Part shown: piece after piece, positions 11,322 to 20,815 of the stretch | How positions within the stretch are numbered: position 1 is the first letter of the stretch | How the letters are laid out: every line of letters begins with the position of its first letter | From: Hymenochaete sp. R1 | Taxonomy: Eukaryota > Basidiomycota > Agaricomycetes > Hymenochaetales > Hymenochaetaceae | NCBI GenBank assembly: GCA_019400425.1 | Contig: JAFREE010000101.1 | Coordinates: 25,372-89,371, forward strand | Length of the DNA: 64,000 nt | Reading direction: 5' to 3' | Notes under the pieces: generated by a model | What the model was told of the DNA's origin: nothing | Seen by the model: the letters and a program-made list of their open reading frames with translations, nothing else | Databases searched by the model: none | Program-made: the position numbers and the translations under genes

Positions 11322-13819
11322 GTGTTATAGTCACAGAAAAGTTACAGAATCAAGCCAAGAAGGACAGAGCCTCTTGAAAATTATCCCTGCGTCGTAATGT
11401 GCAGAGAAAAAGGCGAACTTCGCGCTCACACTCACGCTCACCGAATCCACCGAATGAGCCATCGCCGATCATAATTGTACTTATTTGGTAAATGACATAA
11501 AAGTGGACCTACAAAGCGACTCAAATTCATGCGCCTGCCTAGATTTTCTTCTCTTCCTCGGAATTCACCAATGCATTGCCATGAGTTGTATTGGTAAGAA
11601 AGTGTGTCAGAGCCAGGTTGTAATGACTAGCTCCATCACTTGTGTGTGGTGCCATTTGTTCTCGACATGACTGAAAACATAGAGCCGCGTAACATTTCCT
11701 GACTGATCCTATTTTTACGGTACTCAATTCTTCATCATCGCGAAGTCGCGTCGGCTTGGGGCTGTAGAATGCCCGAGCATCGGTCAATACATTACACCAG
11801 CGCTGCTTACAAACATAAAAAGTGGCCTCGGAAGCTCTATCACTCGCGCAGACTATTATAAGCGAGATCGAATTTGTCTTTCTTTTTCAAAATTCGATAG
11901 TAACCAGGTCCGGTTCGCAGTACATCCCTGAGGGGCAATGATTTGGCGTCTATAATTATTGGATTAGCTCAAGATAGTCCGGAAGATACGCCGAGGCAAG
12001 GCTTTAATTGGGAAGCGATGCGCTTCCGGTATAGTCTAGTCCAGAGTTTGCAGCATTCCATCGGTGATCAAAGGGATGCGTGTCAGGAAGGCAGTCTGTT
12101 TTCGAAATCTTCGTTGAGCGATGCCCTTGATCGGGGACAGTTGCGGGAGAGGGTACGGATGTTGAGATGTCCATGTCTTTAACAGCAAGACTATTGATGT
12201 TTGAAGTTTTGCGACCTTCAGGGTCTCAGCTTGACTTCAAGAATACAAGGTGCCATCTATCCGACGGTGGATCAGATGGGCCGATTGACCTTGATCGAAA
12301 CTCTGCTGCACCTCAGTACATTATGACAGTGTGAGTGCGCCCTCTTCAAGATGCCAACCCAGATTAGGGATTATCCGTTGATTCATGGGATTGGCATTAG
12401 GCCCCTCGACATTAATCAGGACTAGGCGTTCGAGCTGCAGTCTCCTTTGAGACCGTCCATTCAACGACATCAAATGATCAAGGGCAGTATCCTTTACGAT
12501 AGCATGTATGGTAGGTAAGCCTTCGCGAGAGTAAGTTGCTATTAATAACAAGCACGCAGACTTACTTCTTTGAGCATTCCTAAGAAGACCAAAGAGTCCT
12601 GTGTTGGATAAGCGCCACTACACATAGATGTTTGCAAGGCATCCAATGTAAGATGTCCGTGGCTGACCGTGTTTGAAGCTAGCCAAGCTTATTGCCTGTT
12701 CGATTTGAGACAAATCCGAGGGAAAACGATAGGTAGAACAGTAGACTAAAAGTATCAACGAGGCATCCTTGATTTCAACGGGATGTTGTTATTTCTTAGC
12801 GGGCTCAACGAAAGATATCGCATCCTCCGAGGCCGTGAGATCCGAGCAAGTACGGTGCTTCCCGCTCACAATCTTGCCACAAGGCATACGCTAATGATCT
12901 TTGAAACAATCAGTCTTGTCAGCTTGTCAACAAGCAAGGAATGACTCGAACCCACTTACCAATTGGCTACCTCGGGGTTTCGAGATTTGATCGCCCCCCA
13001 GCTCAGCAAAAGAATCTTATTGACGAAAGTGTTGAATCGGGCGTGTCATATCTACTCCCTTCTTGAATTGAAGCTTGAACTATTGGGAGGCGCAAAACAC
13101 CGGTTGAATCCCAACCTCTTGATCGTCAGAGCCACGGTCGATAGAGGATACGTCCGTATCAACGCAAGCTACTCGGCATGTGCTCTAAACGGCGCTCATC
13201 TTGACCCGCCTCGTCTCATCTCACTTCGTCTTGTCGCGCCTCAATCAGGCACGACACGGACGCGGAGCAGAGGGCATTGCTTGTGGACCTTCGATAGCGT
13301 CGAGCACGAGCTTCGGAACAAAAGAGGCCCTTCGTTTTTTGTTTTCCTTCCCTGTACTGATACCGTTTTGCAAATATGAGGCAAGTTGCAGTAGTAACCC
13401 CGAATATTCTGATACTCAGACTGTCTTAGAGTTGAAGATGAGACAGTCAGAAGCCTGCGCGTCGCGTCGCAACCAATAATTTTTCCTGTATGAAGATGAA
13501 ACGGCGGGACAAGCGGCCCCATCATTTCTTTGCCATCTTGCTGATCCCCACCTAGATGTAGAAGTCAATTGGTCAATGATATGTAGCACGCTGGTGTGTA
13601 TCAGGGTTGAGGGGGAAGTGGAAACATACAATACTGGAATCGTAGCAGCTGAATGGTAGGACCTCGATCGAGTCGAGTCAGACAGTGCACAGCGCGCTGT
13701 GGCATTGATTCTGGGAAAAGATGAAAAATGAGTCATGATCCATGAAGTGATGTAAATATTTCGTAATCAGATTAGAGAAGCGTCAGAATCTGAGTGGGCG
13801 GTAGACAAGCCAGGTCAGG
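11322..13819. other. Gene-poor region left of the transposon
   Basis: About 2.5 kb without a confident gene. The first 150 bp is the promoter side of the quinone reductase. A coding-like minus-strand fragment at about 12321-12670 is listed separately. Remaining frames are short and have no recognisable motif. Confidence 0.5.
12321..12670 (-). pseudogene. Coding-like fragment, unidentified
   Basis: Two minus-strand segments look like exons joined by a 48-nt intron with a GTAAGT donor (about 12518-12565). The first reads TLDALQTSMCSGAYPTQDSL and the second LPTIHAIVKDTALDHLMS then RLQLERLVLINVEGP, ending at TAA 12321-12323. The leucine spacing vaguely recalls the leucine-rich part of fungal F-box proteins, but no F-box is seen and upstream frames are broken. 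It may be a gene relic or chance; I cannot assign a function. Confidence 0.2.
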
Positions 13820-13841
13820 TACTATCATTGGCCCCCTTCTT
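13820..13841 (+). repeat. Left terminal inverted repeat of the outer element
   Basis: Exact 22-bp match, inverted, to 14989-15010. Directly after it a 16-bp unit ending GGCCCCCTTCTT repeats the end of the repeat, then similarity to the right arm resumes with AACCA and a C-rich tract. Confidence 0.85.
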
Positions 13842-13888
13842 GACCGGCCCCCTTCTTAACCACTGCGTCCCCCAGCTCTTTCCCACTA

Positions 13889-13921
13889 AGGTGCACGACA
13901 CAAGAAGTGTGCACCCCCCCT
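13889..13921 (+). repeat. Left 33-bp terminal inverted repeat of the inner element
   Basis: Perfect inverted match to 14376-14408. The repeat is itself partly palindromic: GGTGCAC near its outer end is answered by GTGCACC further in, so each single end can fold into a hairpin with a loop of about 12 nt. Confidence 0.9.
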
Positions 13922-14375
13922 GTGATTTCCTTTTAAGGGAATTCTGGGAGGGTGTTACACAACTTACATCTTCCTCTTCTCATTCAATTTTGACTTTTAG
14001 AAAATTCTAAGACACGAGAATGAAAGGGCCGGAGCAACTCTCTAGTTCTCGTGCCTTGGTTTTTTAAAATATGTGCTGTGGAAGGAGAAGAGAGAGAAAC
14101 AAAGTGAACATGGTCTCTATCTTCCTCTTTTTTCCTAAAAGTTCGAGATCTGAAGTGAAATTTCGGGGCAAAAATGGGTGATTTGGGGTGTATCTCTGCG
14201 CTCGAGCGGTGAAGAAATGAGCAATCCGCGCGAAGACGCGGCGAAGTGCGTGCGACTTGACCCACTTGACGCGTCGTGCTCTTTCATTGTGGGTCCAGCT
14301 CATCCCTATATGGTTATAGTCTAACGACGAAAGGAAATAAAGCACGTGCATGACGGCGTCACAGGGCGTCACAGG

Positions 14376-14408
14376 AGGGGGGGTGCACACTTCTTGTGTC
14401 GTGCACCT
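14376..14408 (-). repeat. Right 33-bp terminal inverted repeat of the inner element
   Basis: Reverse complement of 13889-13921 without mismatch, followed by TA at 14409-14410. Just inside it, the unit GGCGTCACAGG occurs twice in tandem-like arrangement (about 14355-14375). Confidence 0.9.
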
Positions 14409-14988
14409 TAACAAAGACATCTTCAAAAAATTCATATTTATACATACGTTTAAATAAACCTGTATTGCGCAATTATAATGATAAAAAATGGAATTGAACA
14501 AGAGAAAAAGTGCATATAATGGCTTTTAACCAGAGGGGGATCTTTTCGGAACATCTAAAGAGTGCAAATCTGGATATTTTTTCCTGAAAACTCTACTGTA
14601 CATAGATACAGTACCTATCTACTTACAATTTACACCCGAAGATGTGAAAAGCAGATGGTGAGTTGGAATTGCGAAGAAGAGGATGGGAGGGGGAAAAGTC
14701 CGTCACAAAAGAAGTGACAGTCATTCCGATTTGGAAGCTCCCTGTCCCGTGACTTTTTCGCCTACTGCAACTTCAAGCCATCCCCTAAAATCTCCGATGT
14801 GACCCGGTGTGACCCATTGGTTAAACTCCCCCCCATTTTCCCCCCGCCGATTTTCTCAATATTTTCTCTACCAAAAAAATCTGATTTTTTTTCATGGATT
14901 AGATATACAAGTAGAGAAGGTTCATTAAAAAAACTGGAGGGATTGGTCGAGCGAGGAAGGAGTGGGAGGCAGGGGGGGCGTTTTGGTT

Positions 14989-15010
14989 AAGAAGGGGGCC
15001 AATGATAGTA
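14989..15010 (-). repeat. Right terminal inverted repeat of the outer element
   Basis: Exact reverse complement of 13820-13841. It ends in TA, which is shared by the left end. Confidence 0.85.
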
Positions 15011-16399
15011 GAGGAAGATGTGGTCAACAGGCTCGAGATATTCCAGGGCTTTTAGCAATGTCGGCTGCAGATGAGGACCGACCTGCGGTGGCAGGTGGCT
15101 CATTACAATACAATGTATTTGTAGATCCGCTGCCAAAGCGTAAATGAAAGGCTCTCAGGTCCTGGGCATCAGGTGGAAGGCTGAAGGAGAGCAGGGACTG
15201 TCTATTTTCGAAGCTGCTGACCGGTTTGGTGAGCCAAGAAAGGTAGGTGGATGAGATGAGGGTGGGCTTCATCGACCGTTTTTTCCAGTGTCTGAGTTGA
15301 AATTTGTGAAATCCAGTCGCGCTCATGTCGATTCGTGACAGCCGGCACAGGCCAAGCGGTCGAACTTAAGCTTCAGTTGTACATTTTTGAGAACAGCTTC
15401 GCACTGCCTAGTCGAGCAATCTCCTACTCTCCAGCCTCGTGTACTCCAAACGAGCGAGAAAAAGTCCACTGCCAACGCGCGTGGCGTGCATGGGAAGGGT
15501 GGAAAGAAAAGAGTAAGAAATCTTTCGCCGATTGCGGAACCTTTTTTGCCGTCATCGCGATGAAGCGTAACCACACAGCCATCCGTGAACGACGGCCAAG
15601 GAGCAGTGAGGGATGCATGGAGGCCACACACACGCGCTGGTGCTGGTCGAGAAGAGAGTAAAAATACAAGGATGACCTGATTGTAATTCCGTATCAGGCC
15701 AGGACGCCGACCATCAATCGAAAAGGGTATTTCCGGCATGGCAACTTTACTGAAACCGTCTTCTCCTACTCACTCTCCAGGTGAATCATGCAATCATTTT
15801 GCTCCCGGTTAAGGTGGGGTTCCTAGCGTTCAGTGACATTAATCTTTGGAAGTCCTCGGCAACGTGCTCAGAACAGAGTACGATCCATCCCAATTTTTCT
15901 ATATGCAGAAAGGAGCAGGAGGCGGCGGCGCCTCGGGCTTTCACTCTTGCTATTCACTAACAGGAAGATGCAAGACACTCCGAAACTTTTTTTTCCGTCC
16001 GTTTTAGGCGCACTGAAACTAAGCACATACAAGCTTGATCACATCATGGACCAGCATCGGGGGTTCGGTGCGCCTCTTACCAAGCTTCAAGAGAACTGTA
16101 TAGACCCCCACGAAAGGACTAATTTGAATTTGGGTATTTTGATGTACGTACGTAGACCGTGTGAGTGAGCGTCTCTTCCGACGAGGGCCGCTGCACCCTG
16201 TCTCGCCACTATGCCTGACGCGCGTCAAGCTTCAGCTCTGTGCTAAAATCTCTGCAACAGCAACTGCGCTTTAGCTTTACTATCCCCGTGGCGGTTCCGC
16301 GCTGATGTTGTTTGAGTCAAAATGGAACCCTGACGCCCGCCTCTGATTCTCAGATGAACTCGTTTGCTGTGTGATCAATGGTTCACCGGCGTCCATAGG
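15011..16399. other. Gene-poor region right of the transposon
   Basis: About 1.4 kb. The longest open frames (for example 138 codons on the minus strand at 15323-15739) show no recognisable motif and no convincing intron structure. I see nothing I can support beyond the promoter that follows. Confidence 0.45.
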
Positions 16400-16407
16400 T
16401 ATATAAA
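16400..16407 (+). promoter_or_regulatory. TATA box upstream of a small ORF
   Basis: TATATAAA is followed about 150 bp later by an ATG in good fungal context (A/C-rich leader). It is one of the clearest core-promoter signatures in the window, although no recognisable gene follows it. Confidence 0.5.
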
Positions 16408-16558
16408 GAGCTGCATGCATCCGCCTAGCAGATCCATCCATCTCCTGTTTGCGCCTCCTTCAGCACAGTCTACTATCAGCTTGCGCTCGTAGCCGTTCGC
16501 CTCTTCCCTCATCATTCCTCGCAAGACGAGTCTATCCTCTACGCAACAGCACCTAACC

Positions 16559-16675
16559 ATGTTTCGCGCCGCTCCCCAGCAGACCCCCGTTGACTTCTCC
16601 GGCAAGGGTGGCAAGTCCTCCAAGGACACGATCAAGTCCGCTGCGCAATCGAATGGGCCAGTCCTCTTTGCTTAG
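16559..16675 (+). CDS. Small ORF, 38 residues, unknown
   Basis: Starts at an ATG preceded by CTAACC after a CT-rich leader and a TATA box, and stops at TAG 16673-16675. The peptide starts MFRAAPQQTPVDFSGKGGK and is rich in Gly, Ser, Lys and Gln, hydrophilic, with no signal peptide, cysteine or membrane segment. Two GT...AG intron-like segments follow (one ending near 16762, another about 16793-16854 with GTAAGT and CACAG). The transcript may therefore be longer and spliced, and the short ORF could be exon 1 or part of a non-coding RNA. I do not recognise the family. Confidence 0.35.
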   Translation: MFRAAPQQTPVDFSGKGGKSSKDTIKSAAQSNGPVLFA

Positions 16676-19600
16676 ATGCAAACCGACACACTCTCGCCGT
16701 CGCAGACGTATGCATCTATCCACACAAACACACCCACCTCCACACTGTATTATACACGGACAGCCGGATCCTCCTAGCTTCCCCCGACTCAACGTAAGTC
16801 AATCCCAGTCCTGAATAAATGCAGGGGAACGAGCTCACACTGTCTCAACCACAGTGATCCGTCTCATCACCATTGCACTGCTTCAATCCACTGCGGCTGG
16901 TTACGCTCGCTCCTCGTACTCTACATAATTTTTAATGGACACCCTCACCGGAAAGTAGGAAGCAAGCACGGACCTTTACAGACCTAGAGACAACATACTC
17001 TCCCCTACTGTACTCTCGCACTCGTAAATGTTATCGTTTCGGCATTCGCAGTTCTGCTTCATTTGTTTTCGCTTTCGACGCCACTTTCCCCCATCTTCGT
17101 TCTTCCATGGTCTAGCTTCCCTGCACAACACATCTATTTATGTTATTCATTCCCACATTTGCAAGATCTCACAAACTGTAGCTTACTTTTGATTTATCTC
17201 CCCTTCTTCACTCGTATCCTTTAACATACTCGCACTTAGGAATTGTATAAATGTTTTCATCGCTTCTCAATCTGATGGAAGTTTCGCACTGAGAGCTTGG
17301 CACCGAGACTTGCTTGCTTCCGATATTTGATGCCGGTCAGGTCTATCCACGTAGTTGCACAGCTGAATAACGAATTCGATACGAGCAATGCTCCTTATCG
17401 TTCCTGAGCGCCCACATAAAGGTTATTGGCGACGATGCATCGGGTGATGATGGGGAACAAGACAGAAACACGAGAAACGGTGACGACTCGGTGACGGCGA
17501 CGATCGACAGACGAGTATTTGTGTTTCACGTGATTTATTACGTGATCACGTTTCAGTTTTTCTATGCTTCGCATCGCATCTCTTCTTGAATCTTTCCCTC
17601 AAACTTCTACCTTCACACATACACATGAAGCGCTCCGATCACCGATGGAATAAGTACCATATCATCTCCCTCTTTTATGCACCAGGCAATTAAATACAAC
17701 ACCAAATTCAGCGTATCTATAGTGTGAACGACGAGGAAGTTCCGCTTATGGGTTAGCATCATCTCTTCCTCTGGGTAATTGGCCGTCATAACCGTGTGTT
17801 ATGCTGTCCAGCGACAACGTTAATGTCCTTGTCTATCGTCATCCGTCGTCCACGGAGCAGCCATTGGCACTCTTAGCCGAATCGACGTTGCTAAATCTAC
17901 AATCGTAAACTCCGAGAAGTATATCTCCTTGCCACGCGCTTTGTGGCAGGAGTGCCTGGCCCGCTGCCGACTGACAAGTTCGGACTCCCCGGTTGGAAAT
18001 AACGGGTCATCTGGTCCGTTTAATCTGCGAGATCGCTAGTTCTCTTTACGTTCTGCACCTACTTTGGGCACTAAGAGTAAATGTGATCGATTTCACCATT
18101 GATACACGAACACAGCTCGATCCTGCGCTCGCGTAAGGATCTCTTGACCAGCACATGGAGGGTAAGTGAGAAGTTGCCAAGCATCCGAACAGCTCGTGTC
18201 TCCCGAAAAGCAAAGCTTAGCTTTTCATCTGCTTGTCTTGTTTGTGAATGGACTCGTGCGTTTACTGGTTGAGGCTCGGGTCACTGTCTCGTTGATCTGA
18301 CCTGAACATTCGGTGTAGGTATCGACATGCCTTGCTGAGAAGTGTGGGCGCCTATGTCTTAGTCTCATGACACCTCGTGTCCGACTTGGAACAATAAAAT
18401 CTCAAAAAGTTCTCCGGTACGACACGTTCATGTAAGCAAACTGTTGTAGCTAACTTTCATTCGGTGTTTACACCTTGCTTTCGATAGACATGCGGTTCAA
18501 CCCGAGTGACTCTATTCGCCGGTTCTTCTTTGTTCGAAGCCCGACCTCTTCGTACAATACCAGCTCCAGTGACAGAAGACCTGATAACCATTCCGGCCCG
18601 GACCGTTACACATAGTTAGTCCGTGCTTCTAACTTTGCGTCTTCTGTAGTCCGCTAAGTACGGGGATCTACTGACAATGACTTCTTAGTTGCCGCATTAA
18701 AATCAGCTTCCCGAATTCTTTACTTGAATGCGACTGTCTCTGCCTCTTTAGGCATGCCCAGGGTTCGCCGATGCCCTCGAATCGCGGTGATTTGACTGTG
18801 ATTATCAGACCCGATTTGGACCAATAGTCATTCGAAGCAGTAGGCCCATGTCTACAATCATAGGTGTCCCCGTCCTAGATGTCTCGGCTGACATCTCTAC
18901 TGGCTAGCGCTACCCAAACCAACGTGAGTAGATGGCCATGTTTTATATCCTGTGCTTCTCTTCTGACGCTACAGTAGTGATAGGCAACTCTCAAAATTGG
19001 CAGTCGCCTTCGATCGCGCTTCTCCATCTATGATGACGCCTCCGCCTTCCATCATGTAATTGAAATTACCACGCATGTGCTGAGGATGGTTTTGTGACCG
19101 ACCGAGGCTGATCCCCGTTCATTTACACCTCCACGTTACTTCAAGGACCATTGATCTATCTTACGCCAAGTCTTCAGTTTGATTCAATGGAGCGCTTCGG
19201 AAAGGTATTTGTCTGGGAAGCGCGCTTCATTTACGTTCTCAGGAGTCGGTGTTTCGATAAACGGGGAGCCGCTCAGACGCTCAGACGTCCAACGTTAATT
19301 GGATCAAGCTTCTCTTCTGCTACATCGTTATCACGCGCAATAACTTTCCTTGTCGTAACTCTGTCGGCGATGGCGACTCGCGGAGGACGAACTTACTAAA
19401 ATAAATCAGTCAGCATCACCAAACTGGCGCTTGGAAATTACCAACTCTTAGCTGCGTAGTACTGCGAGCACGCCGACAAATCCAATATCGATGTCACAGC
19501 CCACTCAAACATACGGGCACCGGGGATACCATCACAAGAAGCGCGACATAAAAATATATGTTAATAAACATCTGCGCATCGACGCAGATTTGGGTAAAAA

Positions 19601-20815
19601 AGATTCCGCGGCAGTGAACGACGGCCAGGAATCCCAGGATCCCTTCACGTCCGAGAAGTCGGCGATGGCTGGCTGACTTCTCTGATCTTATAGACTGAAA
19701 AGGGTAAAACCCAGTATGCTTCTCTTCTTAATCATCTTCGTCCCAGATCTTGTGTTTTGAAGATGGCCTCGACCCAACTCCGTGCCTCAATCGTCTGAGT
19801 AACTGAGCGCTCATGCACATACATCGATCCACTCATCCATCCCATAAACCTTACCTCGCCCCATCACCAGGACCTGTCCAAAGCAGGGTTCGGCTTCAAA
19901 GGTTGAAGCCCCGCAGTCACCACCCTTTTATCGGAGTTTGATCCTATCACGGACTGTCGCTGGACGAGCCTTTGTCTGTCCTTGTCTTGTGTCCGAATAT
20001 ATGTATATCATCTTTTTGACATATAGACGGCACGATAGATATCTCTTACGCTCAGCTGCTTCTTGTTTCAGCTTTCTCTGGGAAGGTGGGTCGGGTCGTG
20101 TGCTTTATTGATTTCGGTGATGGTGATGCGGGGCCTCGGAAGGTCGTAAAGAATACTTAGTAGTGAGTCTCACTCTCATTACCGGCGTGGGCTTCATTGC
20201 TAAATTTCATGTTCGCCGATGGCCTTCGGACTTGATACAGAATTGAATCATCTGGGCGCTCACGGAGGCTCAACAGAGGTACGTACAGTACATCATGGCT
20301 TTGATTCTTTACAAATATTTGAGATTCAATCATTATGGTTGGCAAGCATTTAGGTCCATCAGGGACGACCGACCGACATAAAGAGCGAGTACACGGTCAA
20401 TAACAATATTCAAATTGACGGGACGGAAGTTAATAGACAGATGCGGCGCACAGGGTTATGGCAACCCGACTTCTCCGACGAGCGTAAGGTAAAATCCGAT
20501 AATACACACGTTTCGATTTTTGAGCATATCAAAATTAATGATAATAATACAGCACAGGGAATGACGAACGAACAAAAGTTCCGTGCAAAAAAAGGGGATG
20601 CCATCAACTTTACTTCCAACTCTTGGCTTGATAGTTATTCCGCAGTATTACAGTAGAAGTCCGATCCCGACTCCCGAAGACTCCATTCGACAATGCACAA
20701 GAGCAGCCATCAGCGAATACACCAGTCACCACACGCATGCTTCCAATGAACATTATGATGTCACGTATGGATAACCCCTGATTCAAGTTTGAACGCGTTT
20801 GGGCTGTCATTAGGG
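16676..20815. other. Long stretch without recognisable genes
   Basis: About 4.1 kb between the small ORF and the 3' end of the trehalase. Frames are short on both strands, with frequent stops and no motif I recognise. It holds a 12-bp perfect palindrome at 17540-17551. I see no terminal repeats, no retroelement motif and no RNA-gene signature. It could be old transposon sequence decayed beyond recognition, regulatory DNA, or unannotated non-coding transcripts. Confidence 0.5.
17540..17551. repeat. 12-bp palindrome with adjacent E-box
   Basis: ACGTGATCACGT is a perfect palindrome. Ten bases upstream lies CACGTGAT (17527-17534), an E-box (CACGTG) of the kind bound by bHLH factors. Whether it works as a binding site is unknown. 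Confidence 0.3.

Larger units (their letters stand above)
13889..14408. mobile_element. Inner 520-bp MITE-like TIR element nested in the outer one
   Basis: The ends are perfect 33-bp inverted repeats beginning AGGTGCACGACACAAG and running into seven Cs. TA dinucleotides flank both sides (13887-13888 and 14409-14410), fitting a TA target-site duplication. No coding capacity for a transposase is seen. It sits about 70 bp inside the left end of the outer element, so it most simply inserted into the outer copy. The perfect repeats suggest it is the younger insertion. Confidence 0.85.
13820..15010. mobile_element. Outer non-autonomous TIR element (TA-flanked)
   Basis: The two ends are inverted copies. 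The left end (13820-13841) starts TACTATCATTGGCCCCC and the right end (14989-15010) is its exact reverse complement over 22 bp. Similarity continues further inward after a 16-bp duplication in the left arm. The terminal TA on both sides can be read as a TA target-site duplication, as made by Tc1/mariner-type transposases. No transposase frame is present in about 1.19 kb, so this is a MITE-like, non-autonomous element. It contains a second TIR element at 13889-14408. Superfamily assignment is inference from the TA flanks only. Confidence 0.75.

Noticed and set aside
12937..12990. tRNA-like B-box (GGTTCGAGTC) and A-box-like sequence on the minus strand
   Set aside because: The spacing between the boxes is too short and no acceptor stem or cloverleaf can be paired.
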